From Alphaproteobacteria bacterium (GTDB taxonomy: Bacteria; Pseudomonadota; Alphaproteobacteria; JAJTHO01), in assembly GCA_021297975.1 (NCBI GenBank), contig JAJTHO010000050.1, positions 1 to 18,689 of the forward strand: a DNA stretch of 18,689 nt, given 5' to 3'. A program made the translations under genes and the position numbers. This document shows, in pieces, positions 1 through 8,597 of the stretch (the first letter of the stretch is position 1; each line of letters begins with the position of its first letter). The notes below the pieces were generated by a model that was not told the DNA's origin, searched no databases, and saw only the letters and a program-made list of their open reading frames with translations.

Positions 1-404
1 CCGTACACAACCGTCAAATCAACGCCATCAGCCGGAGCGGAGACGATAACTTTCTTTGCCCCGGCGGTGAGGTGTTTTGACGCGCTGGCTTTATCGGTGA
101 AGCGCCCAGTACATTCGGGCACGATATCCACCCCGTTCGCCGCCCAAGGCAGCTTTTCCGGGTTCGCCTCAGCCGTGAAGGCCACTTTTTTCCCGCCCAC
201 AATCAGCGCGGAACCTTCGGTTTTCACCGATACCGGCAACCGGCCATGCACCGAATCATACTGCAGCAGGTAGGCGGATGTTTCCACCGAATCCAGATCG
301 TTAATTGCCACAACCTCGATATCGGTGCGGCCAGACTCGACCAATGCGCGAAAAACAAGGCGACCAATCCGCCCAAAACCGTTAATTGCTACCTTCACTG
401 CCAT
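1..404 (-). CDS. gap: Glyceraldehyde-3-phosphate dehydrogenase, N-terminal part (cut by the window edge)
   Basis: Reverse-strand reading from the ATG at 404-402 gives about 134 residues with no stop before the edge. It starts MAVKVAINGFGRIGRLVFRA, the NAD-binding Rossmann glycine motif (INGFGRIGR) of GAPDH. Further family blocks follow: AINDL, YDSVHGR, the PEKLPW segment, ECTGRFTDK and GAKKVIVSAPA. The catalytic Cys lies beyond the edge and is not visible. The enzyme oxidises glyceraldehyde-3-phosphate to 1,3-bisphosphoglycerate in central glycolysis (or the reverse in gluconeogenesis). AAAGGGA lies shortly before the ATG as a good ribosome binding site. The gene is divergent from thiE, with a 75-bp gap between the two starts. 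Phosphorylating GAPDH is near certain; NAD versus NADP preference cannot be told from this fragment. Confidence 0.95.
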   Translation of the reverse strand, partial: MAVKVAINGFGRIGRLVFRALVESGRTDIEVVAINDLDSVETSAYLLQYDSVHGRLPVSVKTEGSALIVGGKKVAFTAEANPEKLPWAANGVDIVPECTGRFTDKASASKHLTAGAKKVIVSAPADGVDLTVVY

Positions 405-445
405 GATAATCCCTTTCAAATCAGGACACGCATTAAAAAGCGCAA

Positions 446-473
446 TTGCGGCGGCGTCAAGAACGGATACAGT
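446..473 (+). promoter_or_regulatory. Possible thiE promoter (TTGCGG, 16 bp, TACAGT)
   Basis: TTGCGG at 446-451 and TACAGT at 468-473 are 16 bp apart in the short gap-thiE spacer. A start of transcription about 7 bp downstream would fall on or next to the thiE ATG at 480, so the mRNA would be leaderless or nearly so. That fits the absence of a Shine-Dalgarno sequence before that ATG. The match to consensus is weak, and this is inference only. Confidence 0.2.
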
Positions 474-479
474 GTTTTT

Positions 480-1103
480 ATGTTGTATTTACTGACCCCG
501 CCCGATGCGGCGCGCTCCTTAACGCCATCGGCGCTCGCTGCGGTTTTAGAAACCGGCGCGGTTTCCTGGCTGCAACTGCGCCTGAAAGACACGGCAGAGG
601 CTGATATCATCGTCTATGCCCGCGCTATACAGCCGCTCTGCGCACGCGCCAACGTAAAACTTATCCTAAACGATAGCCCCGCGCTGGCGGCTACGCTGCA
701 ATTAGACGGCGCGCATGTGGGCAGCGACGATATGCCGCTTAACGAGGCACGCGCCGCACTGGGGACGGGTAAAATCCTTGGCGCATCATGTTATGACAAC
801 CTAGAAACAGCCTCAGTGGCTGTAGCCGAAGGCGCAGATTACCTCGCCTTTGGCGCGTTTTTCGACACAACAACCAAAACCGCCAAAACCCGCCCCGCAC
901 CCGAACTCCTAACCGCCGCAAAACAGCGCTTCCCCGGCAAAATCCTTGTTGCCATCGGCGGTATCACCGTTGACAACGCGGGCGCGCTACTGGCACATGG
1001 AGCCGATATGCTGGCGGTGACGGCGGGGGTGTGGCAACACCCAAACGGCGCAATCACAGCAGCGCACGACTTTAAGACTATAATGGATAAGGCACGTTTA
1101 TGA
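480..1103 (+). CDS. thiE: Thiamine phosphate synthase (ThiE/TenI family)
   Basis: A 207-residue TIM-barrel protein of normal ThiE length. Family blocks appear in order: LQLRLKD (31-37, usual form VQLREKD), LND (63-65), DGAHVGSDD (76-84), GASCYD (101-106), YLAFGAFFDTTTK (121-133, the pyrophosphate-binding threonine-rich loop) and VAIGGI (157-162). ThiE joins the hydroxymethylpyrimidine and thiazole halves of thiamine phosphate. I chose the ATG at 480 because the family starts at the first beta strand (LYLLTPP); an in-frame reading from 246 would overlap gap and adds unrelated residues. No TPP riboswitch fits in the 75-bp spacer. The stop overlaps the efp start by 4 bp (ATGA), so the two genes are translationally coupled. 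The Glu-to-Leu change in the LQLRLKD block and the Cys in GASCYD are slightly off-pattern, so a TenI-like or divergent ThiE cannot be excluded. Confidence 0.85.
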   Translation: MLYLLTPPDAARSLTPSALAAVLETGAVSWLQLRLKDTAEADIIVYARAIQPLCARANVKLILNDSPALAATLQLDGAHVGSDDMPLNEARAALGTGKILGASCYDNLETASVAVAEGADYLAFGAFFDTTTKTAKTRPAPELLTAAKQRFPGKILVAIGGITVDNAGALLAHGADMLAVTAGVWQHPNGAITAAHDFKTIMDKARL

Positions 1104-1666
1104 AAATTTTGGCTAATGATATTCGCGTCGGGCATGTTCTAGATCTCAACAACCGCCTGTGGGTTGTCACAAAACGCGAACACGTTCAGCCGGGTAAGGG
1201 CGGCGCGTTTGTTCAGGCCGAGTTGAAGGCACTCGTCGGCACAACAAAAACCAACGAGCGCCTGCGCAGTCAGGAAGCAGTGGAAAAAGTGCAGCTGGAT
1301 GAAGATGAATACCAATTCCTCTATGCCGAAGGCGACATGCTCACTTTCATGCACCAAACAACCTTTGAGCAAATCAGCATGCCGGGCGACATCATCGGCG
1401 ATAGCCTGCCCTACCTCTTGGAAAATACCATTGTAAAAATTCAGTCCTATGAGGGCAAAACCATTGCCGTGTCCCTGCCCGATACCGTTGTCTTAGAAAT
1501 CGTTGAGGCCGAACCCGTCGTCAAAGGCCAAACAGCCAGCAGCAGCTTTAAACCGGCCAAGCTCAGCAACGGTGAGCGCATTCTTGTTCCGCCCCACATC
1601 GCCAGCGGCACGAGGGTGGTGGTCAATACAGCAGACGGGACGTATGTTGAACGGGCGAAGGATTAG
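1100..1666 (+). CDS. efp: Translation elongation factor P
   Basis: 188 residues, the standard EF-P length. EF-P binds between the P and E sites of the ribosome and rescues stalling at consecutive prolines. The N-terminal KOW-like domain carries the loop EHVQPGKGGAF with Lys33, equivalent to E. coli Lys34, which is the residue modified in many bacteria. Family blocks follow: LYAEGDMLTFMHQTTFEQI, the IGD segment, and a C-terminal OB fold with SLPDTVVLEIVEAEP, VKGQT, KPA.LSNG and VPPHI, ending YVERAKD. The start overlaps the thiE stop. No modification gene (epmA/epmB or earP type) is visible here. The 3' end overlaps the next gene by 23 bp. Confidence 0.97.
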   Translation: MKILANDIRVGHVLDLNNRLWVVTKREHVQPGKGGAFVQAELKALVGTTKTNERLRSQEAVEKVQLDEDEYQFLYAEGDMLTFMHQTTFEQISMPGDIIGDSLPYLLENTIVKIQSYEGKTIAVSLPDTVVLEIVEAEPVVKGQTASSSFKPAKLSNGERILVPPHIASGTRVVVNTADGTYVERAKD

Positions 1667-3062
1667 TACCCTCAAACTTTTACAGCAGCCAGAGTATCTT
1701 TTTTGTGTTCTGGCCTTGTTGTTTGGAGTTGTTTATGCCGTTCTTGTGCCTGCATTTTTAGGCAACGATGAAGGGCGTCATTTTCGCCGTGCTATCAGCA
1801 TTTCACACGGCGGCTTTTTAATGGAACCTGTTCAAGTTGCTGGCGGCATCATTAATGCATTAAATGTTTTTGAGGCTTTTGAACGTGCACACTTAGAATC
1901 TTCTTCAGACCCATCTGCCAGTATTAGCACACAAACGTACCTAACAAACGTATCAGCAATAGCGCTCGATCCTGCAGTTGAAAAAGAGCTAAATCCCAAT
2001 TTTCTTGCCGTTTATAGCCCGATTACCTATGTCGTGCAGAGTGCCTCAATGCGCATCGGTTTGCTGGTTAACGCAACGCCAATGGAGCTCTTAAACATAG
2101 CGCGGCTGTCGGGGATGGTTGCGGCAATTTTCCTAACCGCACTTGCCATTCGCATCATGCCGTCGCATCGCTATCTTTTATGCGCGCTGGCCTTGCTGCC
2201 TGCCATGGTTTACACGCGAAGCACGTTGAATGCGGATCAGCTAACGAACGCGGTCGCGTTCCTATTTATTGCGCTCGTGCTGCGCGAATCACTTAAAACG
2301 GACAGATTACCGCGGCAAACTCTCTTTTCTCTCGCATTCCTTGCTTTTGTACTGGCACAAATGAAAAGTGGTTATGTGCTGTTGCCGCTGTTTGCCTTTG
2401 CAATCCCGGGCATACGTTTCTCGTCTGTTAAACAACGGCTATTGGCTATAGCCTTCATTGTTATCCCCGGCATTACCGCCATGCTTGCTTGGCTTTTGTA
2501 TGTTAAGTTTATGTATTTTACGGATACTGCATCGTATCAAACAGGCAGCGGGTTAGCCATCCCAGGGGATCAGTTGAGGTTTATCCTTAATAATCCGTTG
2601 GACTATATTGCGATAGTCGCGAGAACGCTTTTCCTCACTGATTTCGCCTTCAAGCATCTGCGTGAGATGATTTCTTCGCTGACAATAGCCGTGCCCGCTC
2701 CGCTTCCTGTGTTTGCGGTTATGGCGGCTTTAATGGGATTGCTGCTTTTGAGTGCGCAGGAAAACAGCCAGAAGGCGGGTTACTCCTTGCTTTCAAAATT
2801 GCTTGGGGCTGGTATTTTTTCGGGAACACTACTCTTTAACTTAACACTTTTATATGTGCATTGGACGGCATATCAGGAACCCCTTATTCACGGCTTTCAA
2901 GGGCGCTATCTGTTCCCCGTTTTACCATTACTGCTTTTATTCGCACCGCAACGCCAGCGTGCGCTGGTTGCCCTTTCGCCGGCCAAGCTGGTTGTTTCTC
3001 TATCGGCGATGGGGTTTTTTGCTGGCTACTTAACCCTTATGGGATGGCGCGATGGCGTTTAA
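1644..3062 (+). CDS. DUF2142-family polytopic membrane protein
   Basis: About 472 residues from the ATG at 1644, which lies inside the end of efp in another frame. A longer reading from 1503 is open, but its N-terminus is only the shadow of efp. The first membrane segment (about 18-38) is followed by GNDEGRHFRRA (40-50), which matches the DxxxHFxRA motif of DUF2142 proteins. Many hydrophobic segments follow, and near the C-terminus GFQGRYLFPVLPLLLLF matches the family's GRYxxPxxPL block. DUF2142 proteins resemble GT-C glycosyltransferases and occur in cell-surface polysaccharide loci; the reaction is unknown. The gene is clearly AT-richer than efp and ileS (about 40% GC in the 60 bases from 1861, by hand count), which suggests acquired DNA. 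It may be co-transcribed with efp. Confidence 0.8.
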   Translation: MLNGRRISTLKLLQQPEYLFCVLALLFGVVYAVLVPAFLGNDEGRHFRRAISISHGGFLMEPVQVAGGIINALNVFEAFERAHLESSSDPSASISTQTYLTNVSAIALDPAVEKELNPNFLAVYSPITYVVQSASMRIGLLVNATPMELLNIARLSGMVAAIFLTALAIRIMPSHRYLLCALALLPAMVYTRSTLNADQLTNAVAFLFIALVLRESLKTDRLPRQTLFSLAFLAFVLAQMKSGYVLLPLFAFAIPGIRFSSVKQRLLAIAFIVIPGITAMLAWLLYVKFMYFTDTASYQTGSGLAIPGDQLRFILNNPLDYIAIVARTLFLTDFAFKHLREMISSLTIAVPAPLPVFAVMAALMGLLLLSAQENSQKAGYSLLSKLLGAGIFSGTLLFNLTLLYVHWTAYQEPLIHGFQGRYLFPVLPLLLLFAPQRQRALVALSPAKLVVSLSAMGFFAGYLTLMGWRDGV

Positions 3063-3147
3063 GTCCACTGATAGGTTCGCTGAACGGATTTTTATTGGCT
3101 GATCTATTGCCGCTGGCGACATGGCAGTTTTTTCTAGATTAAGTGCA

Positions 3148-3162
3148 ACGCGGATTCCGCGT
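3148..3162. repeat. Short perfect inverted repeat between convergent genes
   Basis: ACGCGG-ATT-CCGCGT forms a 6-bp stem with a 3-base loop in the 116-bp gap between the convergent DUF2142 and GT-C genes. Neither strand has a T-run directly after the stem, so it is at best a weak or factor-assisted terminator. Confidence 0.3.
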
Positions 3163-3178
3163 AACAAGGAGCCGATTG

Positions 3179-4633
3179 CTAATCCGGCAAGCGGCTATAC
3201 AGCAATGCGCAATCTAATGTTTCGCCGAGGAAAAGCGCGTCTGGTGCAAAGAAAAGCGGGTTATAACGCGCATGAAACAGTTGTTTTGTCGCGCTGTCCA
3301 GTGTTTGCCAGTTTGACGGAATTAAGCGCGTGGGTAAGCCACTCTGCGCGCCGTATTGCGCCGCTAAAGACGCATTCTCAATAATCATCATCGCTGAGGG
3401 ATTTTGTAAATGACACTGCTCTACTATCCGCAATTTACCGGTAAAATCATCTGCTTGATTGTGCCGGTCTGTATTTAAGGCAACCGTCCCGGCAACAAAG
3501 ACAAACAATGTCAAAACTTTAGCGCCGCTAAGCCAAAGCGCTGCCTTCTTCACTAAAGGCACATGCCCAAACTGAATCAAAATTAACAAAAGCAGAACAA
3601 AATAGTTGAATAGAAAATAACGCTCATCGGCAAAGCCCAATAAAAAAAATCCGGATACGGCAAGTCCAGTAAAGCTGAGTAGCCATAGCATTATGAATGT
3701 TAGCGCTTCGACTTTGTTTAGTATTAATTTCTCGCTGCGAAGGATAAGCACAAACAGGGGTACAAAGATGAGCATCCTCTGAACGTCAAATATAAAGTTG
3801 GCAGCAATAACATAGACTGATTCCAAGACGCGAACCGTCCATTGCAGCGGGTGCGTGAACAGCGTCTCGCGTGCATGGGGCGGAAAATCGACCACAAAAT
3901 GCAGCGGCGCGGCAAGCGCAACCCAGCTTTGAACGGAAACCCAAAAGGTTCCAAAATTTAAGAGGCTATAGATGATCCAGGGTGTTTTTCCTAAAATAAA
4001 CCCAGCGGCCATCCGCAAAACAAGCTTATCCCTGCTGATTATTTGCATCCCGGCGATAGTTAGTAGCCCCATAATGGTAAAATCAAACCGGCATAAAGCC
4101 GCAAGACCTAAAGCCAGCCCGGCGCTGAAAGTACGTTTTTGCAAAAATGCCCACAACGCCGCAAGCCATAGGGCGATGGCGATAGTGATGGAACGCCCGC
4201 TCAGAATTTCATCAATAAAGGGAATGGAACAGAAAATAGTTGTAAACAAAAGTAAGATGGCTATGTCCGGCATCTCAACGCGGCGGCCAATTTCAACCAA
4301 TAACAACAAACCCCACATAGCCGCCAGCGCGTTCAGCCATTGCCCAGTATAGGGATAATCCCCAGCGATGCTGTTAACGGCGGCTATCAAGAAGGGAACG
4401 CCGAAAGGAAACGTTGCCGAATGCGTTTCCGAAAAATAGTAAAACTGGTTTTTTGTCTGATAAATATCGCCCGTTAAAAATGTCTTCGATAAATCATAAT
4501 ACAGCCAACTATCCGGCGAGAAAAACGTTCCGCCGACAAGTAGGCACAGCCCGATTATCAAGGCCGCATACACGGCAGCGATTGAAAACCATGTTTTGTT
4601 ATGCCAACGCCCGGCAAGCGGTTCCGTGCTCAT
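3179..4633 (-). CDS. Polytopic membrane glycosyltransferase-like protein (GT-C type)
   Basis: 484 residues with about ten hydrophobic segments. The first (about 16-36) is followed by a loop with FSPDSWLYYDLSK (Asp41), the position where GT-C enzymes such as ArnT/PMT relatives carry a catalytic acidic residue. Other features are ADERYFLFNY in a late loop and a soluble C-terminal tail of about 90 residues (TDRHNQADDF onward) that would sit outside the cytoplasm. GT-C enzymes move sugars from polyprenyl-phosphate carriers to acceptors on the outer face of the inner membrane. The start ATG overlaps the stop of the upstream GT2 gene by 4 bp (ATGA), so the GT2 product is the likely supplier of the lipid-linked sugar. 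The family call rests on topology and loop position, not on a strong signature; acceptor and sugar are unknown. The gene is AT-richer than its flanks. Confidence 0.65.
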   Translation of the reverse strand: MSTEPLAGRWHNKTWFSIAAVYAALIIGLCLLVGGTFFSPDSWLYYDLSKTFLTGDIYQTKNQFYYFSETHSATFPFGVPFLIAAVNSIAGDYPYTGQWLNALAAMWGLLLLVEIGRRVEMPDIAILLLFTTIFCSIPFIDEILSGRSITIAIALWLAALWAFLQKRTFSAGLALGLAALCRFDFTIMGLLTIAGMQIISRDKLVLRMAAGFILGKTPWIIYSLLNFGTFWVSVQSWVALAAPLHFVVDFPPHARETLFTHPLQWTVRVLESVYVIAANFIFDVQRMLIFVPLFVLILRSEKLILNKVEALTFIMLWLLSFTGLAVSGFFLLGFADERYFLFNYFVLLLLILIQFGHVPLVKKAALWLSGAKVLTLFVFVAGTVALNTDRHNQADDFTGKLRIVEQCHLQNPSAMMIIENASLAAQYGAQSGLPTRLIPSNWQTLDSATKQLFHARYNPLFFAPDALFLGETLDCALLYSRLPD

Positions 4634-5619
4634 TCCCCGCTCTCCATTTGGCTCAAAGGCTTATCCGGCTGATTCGCCACATCATAATTCACAAACCCCA
4701 GCAGCATCTGTATCCCCACAAGAATACTGAGCGCGGCAATCATCACCGTGCCCGATGTTGCGGGCACACCCGTGTACGAGCTGTCCGCCCAATGATACAG
4801 ACCAAAAATCAACCCAAAGAACAACAGCGTCATCCCCATCAATAACTGCAACGACGCCACCGAAAAATTGCGCAGGAAATAGTTATAGACAATACGCTTA
4901 TAAAAATTCCGGCAATGCCCTTTGAAAAACGGTATGATGTTGTGCCGAACACGCAAACTACTTTGCTCATCGGCGTAAAGAGCGTCCATCGGCACATCCG
5001 CAACAACCGCCCGCACAATATTAAGCCGAAACAGCATGTCCGATTCAAAAAAATAGCGGCGGCTCATCTTATCAAAGGGAATGAGGCGCAGCGCGGCTGA
5101 ACTAATACAAGTATAGCCGTTGGTGGGATCAAACACACTCCAATACCCCGATGACATCTTGGTCATAAACGAGAGAATAAGATTACCCAAAAGCCGCCGG
5201 CGCGGCATGATAGAGAGAAAATCCAGGGTGTGAAAACGATTGCCCTTGGTGTAATCGGCCTCGCCGCGCACAATGGGCAGAACAAAATCCTTTAATAGTT
5301 CAGGGTTCATTTGCCCGTCGCCGTCTATCTTGACAATGATATGACAGCCATCATCAAGGGCGCGCTGATACCCCGACAGCATCGCCCCGCCCACGCCTTG
5401 ATTTTCGGCATGCCGAATAAGGGTAATGCGCGGGTCTTGCGGTTTGAGTCGCTCCGCAACAGCCCCGCTATCCTCAGGGCAGCAATCATCCACCACATAG
5501 ATTGCATCCACAAAATCAGGGATAGCCGTGAGCACCGCTTCCAGCTGCCGCGCAACTTTATACGCCGGAATCACCACGGCGATTTTCTGCGGGTTGGCGC
5601 TCTTTGGTGCTGCTCGCAT
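4630..5619 (-). CDS. Family 2 glycosyltransferase, polyprenyl-phosphate sugar synthase type
   Basis: 329 residues from the ATG at 5619. The GT-A fold blocks are clear: AVVIPAYK (14-21), VVDDCCPEDS (42-51), NQGVGGAMLSGY (73-84), VKIDGDGQMNPELL (97-109, with the DGD metal/nucleotide-sugar motif), YTKGNRF (123-129) and DPTNGYTC. Two C-terminal membrane segments follow (LQLLMGMTLLFFGLIFGLYHW and a second around MIAALSILVGIQMLLGF). This arrangement matches dolichol-phosphate mannose synthase/GtrB-like enzymes, which load a sugar onto polyprenyl phosphate at the inner membrane. An in-frame start at 5715 would add 32 residues lacking family features and leave only 32 bp to the ileS start, so I prefer 5619, which leaves room for divergent promoters. 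It is the first gene of a two-gene operon with the GT-C protein. Confidence 0.85.
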   Translation of the reverse strand: MRAAPKSANPQKIAVVIPAYKVARQLEAVLTAIPDFVDAIYVVDDCCPEDSGAVAERLKPQDPRITLIRHAENQGVGGAMLSGYQRALDDGCHIIVKIDGDGQMNPELLKDFVLPIVRGEADYTKGNRFHTLDFLSIMPRRRLLGNLILSFMTKMSSGYWSVFDPTNGYTCISSAALRLIPFDKMSRRYFFESDMLFRLNIVRAVVADVPMDALYADEQSSLRVRHNIIPFFKGHCRNFYKRIVYNYFLRNFSVASLQLLMGMTLLFFGLIFGLYHWADSSYTGVPATSGTVMIAALSILVGIQMLLGFVNYDVANQPDKPLSQMESGE

Positions 5620-5747
5620 AAGACTCTTTTTATACGCTCTCACCCCTAGCCCTAGCCTATGAAAAAAGTCTAAACAAGCGTGCGGTTTTGCCGCCGCGCT
5701 GCCCAGTATAGACAAACCGCCGCCCCATCCAGTAGAGCTATCGTATC

Positions 5748-8597
5748 ATGACCGACTATAAAGACACCGTTTTCCTGCCCGCAACCGATTTTCCGATGCG
5801 CGCCAATTTGCCGCAAAAAGAGCCAGAAACCCTGCGCGGCTGGCAGGCAGCCGGGCTGGATGCGCGCCTTGCGGCGGCCAACCCGAGAGGTGCGCCCTTT
5901 GTGCTGCACGACGGCCCCCCGTATGCCAACGGCAATCTGCACATCGGCCATGCACTCAATAAAATCCTCAAAGATGTTATCACCCGCACCCAAAGGATGT
6001 TGGGGCGGCGCGTTGCCTATATCCCCGGCTGGGATTGTCATGGCCTGCCCATTGAATGGAAGATTGAGGAAGAATACCGGGCGAAAAAGCTGAATAAAGA
6101 CGATGTGCCGCTGCTCGAATTTCGCCAGCAATGCCGCGATTACGCGCGAAAATGGGTGGAGATTCAACGGGGAGAGTTTCAACGGCTGGGGGTCAGCGGT
6201 CTGTGGGATGCGCCGTATTTAACCATGGATTTCCCGGCCGAAGGCCAGATTGTGCGGGAGCTGCACACCTTGGTTGAGAGCGGCGCGGTGTATCAGGGTT
6301 TCAAACCCGTGCTGTGGAGCGTGGTGGAGCAAACGGCGCTGGCGGAGGCAGAGGTTGAGTATCAGGAGAAGCAGAGCACTGAGGTGTATGTTAAATTCCC
6401 TGTTGGTCAACACGGCAATCAAGATCCCGATTTAGAGGGCGCATTTTTTCTGATATGGACAACAACGCCTTGGACGCTGCCGGCAAATGCAGCAATTGCC
6501 TACAATGAAGAACTTTACTATTCTTTGATCGAAGCGGACGGCGAACGCTTCATTATAGCAGACAAGATGCATGAAGTTGTGGCTAATAAATGCGGGTTCA
6601 CTTCTTTTCGTCACATTAAGAATATAAGACGAATCACGCCCAGCCTCTATGATTATGAGGAAAATAAAATTAATGATGGGAATAGTTTACCTCAATATGC
6701 AGGCGGGCTTTATGCCCATGCACCGCTTCCACAAGATAGCAACAGAAGACGGCGACTCTATCATGCCGACTTCGTCACGGATGATGCCGGAACCGGCTTT
6801 GTCCACATCGCCCCGGCGCACGGCGAGGATGACTTTAAAGTTGCCAAAGAAAGCTTTTTGCACTCCTACGATTTCCCGCAAATCCTCAACAAAGACGGCA
6901 CCTATAAAAGCTCTGTTCCCCTCTTCGCCGGGATGCACATTTTTAAAGAATCCACCACAACCGCGATTCTCGATGCCCTGAAAGCCAACAACGCGCTGGT
7001 GCATTCCAGCACCTTCACCCACTCCTACCCCCATTCCTGGCGTTCGAAAAAGCCGCTGATATACCTCGCAACGCCGCAGTGGTTTATCAAGATGGACGCC
7101 CCGGATAACACCGGCATCCGCGCACAAGCCCTCGACGCCCTCAACCGCATCACCTTCCACCCCGCCGCCGGCAAAAACCGCATCACCAGCATGGTGGAAG
7201 GCCGCCCGGATTGGTGCATCTCGCGCCAGCGTGCCTGGGGCGTGCCGATTGCGCTGCTGACCCACCGGGAAACCGGGCATGTCATCCGCGATGCAGCGGT
7301 GTTAGAGAAAATCGCCGCCGCGATAACCACCCACGGCTGTGATATCTGGTATGAAAAAGACGCGGCGCATTGGCTGAGCGGCACGGCTTACAACCCCGCC
7401 GACTATGAAAAAGTCACCGACATTTTGGACGTCTGGTTTGATTCCGGCAGCACACACGCCTTTGTGCTGGATAAGCCGTATAAACCCGACTGGCAGGGCT
7501 TAACCCGCTGGCCAGCCGATCTCTATCTCGAAGGCTCAGACCAGCACCGGGGCTGGTTTCAATCCTCCTTGTTAGAGGCCATCGGCACACGCGGCGCAGC
7601 GCCTTATAAAAACGTGCTCACCCACGGTTTTGTGCTGGATGAGCAAGGGCGCAAGATGTCGAAATCCCTCGGCAATGTGGTTGCGCCGCAGGAGATTTTG
7701 GATAAATACGGCGCGGATATTCTGCGCCTGTGGGTGCTGACGCAAGACTATTACGACGATGTGCGCATTGGCAAAAATATCGTTGAGCAAACCGCCGAGA
7801 TGTACCGCAAGCTGCGCAACACGCTGCGCTATCTCTTGGGGGCACTCAGCGGCTATGATGCGAAAGCCGAATCCCTGAAGCCGGGCGAGACGGAACCCGC
7901 GCTCGAACAGCTCATCCGCGCCGAGCTAACCCATCTCAAACAACGCGCGCACAAAGCCGCCGCCGCCTATGAATTCCGCGCCTTTTATGAGGAACTCTAT
8001 CATTTTTGTAATAACACGCTGTCGGCGTTTTACTTTGATGTGCGCAAAGACGCGCTCTACTGCGATGCGCCGCACAGCCTGCGCCGCCGGGCGGCACGCG
8101 GCCTTTTTGCTGAGATTCTTGAGTGCCTGACGCGCTGGCTTGCCCCGGTGTTGCCGTTCACGGCTGAGGAAGTCTGGCACAGCATGAACCGCCCCGGCAG
8201 CATCCATGAACAACACTGGCCGGATGCGCCCGAAGGCGACACAGCCGCAGCGCGGGCAGAGCTAGAGCAATTGCGCCAAGCCCGCACCGATGCCAATGCC
8301 CAACTTGAAAAAGCACGGGCGGCAAAAACCATCGGCTCCAGCCTGCAAGCGCAGATTGCGCTTTCCTTTACCCCCGAACAAAAGCCGCTGTTCAGCCGCT
8401 TTGATTGGGCAGAGCTGCTAATTGTCTCGAAAGCTACGGTACACTACACCGGCGCGGCGGACGCCGCCGTAAGCCTTGCAGACGGCCACAAATGCCCGCG
8501 CTGCTGGCAGGTAAAAACCGTGGGTAAAAACCCCGCCCATCCTGAGCTTTGTGACCGCTGCACGGATGCGGTAACCGGAGCACCCCATGCCGCCTGA
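5748..8597 (+). CDS. ileS: Isoleucyl-tRNA synthetase
   Basis: 949 residues, the usual length for bacterial type 1 IleRS. It shows PPYANGNLHIGHALNK (HIGH at 65-68), GWDCHGLPIEW, TTTPWTLPANAAI at the start of the CP1 editing domain, AGTGFVHIAPAHGEDD, PDWCISRQRAWGVPI, DVWFDSGSTHA, the GRKMSKSLGN loop (KMSKS at 636-640), a helical anticodon-binding domain, and a C-terminal zinc finger with four Cys (916, 919, 935, 938). It charges tRNA-Ile in the cytoplasm. The stretch coding residues about 215-339 is much AT-richer than the rest (about 41% GC over 6481-6720, hand count, against 62% at 7141-7200) and carries a loosely conserved insertion. The ribosome binding site is weak (AGTAGAG region). The last 11 bp overlap lspA. 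Confidence 0.98.
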   Translation: MTDYKDTVFLPATDFPMRANLPQKEPETLRGWQAAGLDARLAAANPRGAPFVLHDGPPYANGNLHIGHALNKILKDVITRTQRMLGRRVAYIPGWDCHGLPIEWKIEEEYRAKKLNKDDVPLLEFRQQCRDYARKWVEIQRGEFQRLGVSGLWDAPYLTMDFPAEGQIVRELHTLVESGAVYQGFKPVLWSVVEQTALAEAEVEYQEKQSTEVYVKFPVGQHGNQDPDLEGAFFLIWTTTPWTLPANAAIAYNEELYYSLIEADGERFIIADKMHEVVANKCGFTSFRHIKNIRRITPSLYDYEENKINDGNSLPQYAGGLYAHAPLPQDSNRRRRLYHADFVTDDAGTGFVHIAPAHGEDDFKVAKESFLHSYDFPQILNKDGTYKSSVPLFAGMHIFKESTTTAILDALKANNALVHSSTFTHSYPHSWRSKKPLIYLATPQWFIKMDAPDNTGIRAQALDALNRITFHPAAGKNRITSMVEGRPDWCISRQRAWGVPIALLTHRETGHVIRDAAVLEKIAAAITTHGCDIWYEKDAAHWLSGTAYNPADYEKVTDILDVWFDSGSTHAFVLDKPYKPDWQGLTRWPADLYLEGSDQHRGWFQSSLLEAIGTRGAAPYKNVLTHGFVLDEQGRKMSKSLGNVVAPQEILDKYGADILRLWVLTQDYYDDVRIGKNIVEQTAEMYRKLRNTLRYLLGALSGYDAKAESLKPGETEPALEQLIRAELTHLKQRAHKAAAAYEFRAFYEELYHFCNNTLSAFYFDVRKDALYCDAPHSLRRRAARGLFAEILECLTRWLAPVLPFTAEEVWHSMNRPGSIHEQHWPDAPEGDTAAARAELEQLRQARTDANAQLEKARAAKTIGSSLQAQIALSFTPEQKPLFSRFDWAELLIVSKATVHYTGAADAAVSLADGHKCPRCWQVKTVGKNPAHPELCDRCTDAVTGAPHAA

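Noticed and set aside
246..479. In-frame upstream extension of thiE to an ATG at 246.
   Set aside because: It overlaps the N-terminal coding part of gap antisense, and the extra residues lack any ThiE similarity.
1503..1643. Upstream extension of the DUF2142 protein inside efp.
   Set aside because: The added residues are the shadow frame of the conserved efp end; the membrane protein plausibly starts at 1644.
5620..5715. 32-residue N-terminal extension of the GT2 protein.
   Set aside because: It has no family features and would leave almost no room for divergent promoters with ileS.
6687..7280. Minus-strand frame of 197 codons inside ileS.
   Set aside because: It is antisense to conserved ileS motifs and has the Gly/Val/Arg-rich composition of a shadow frame.
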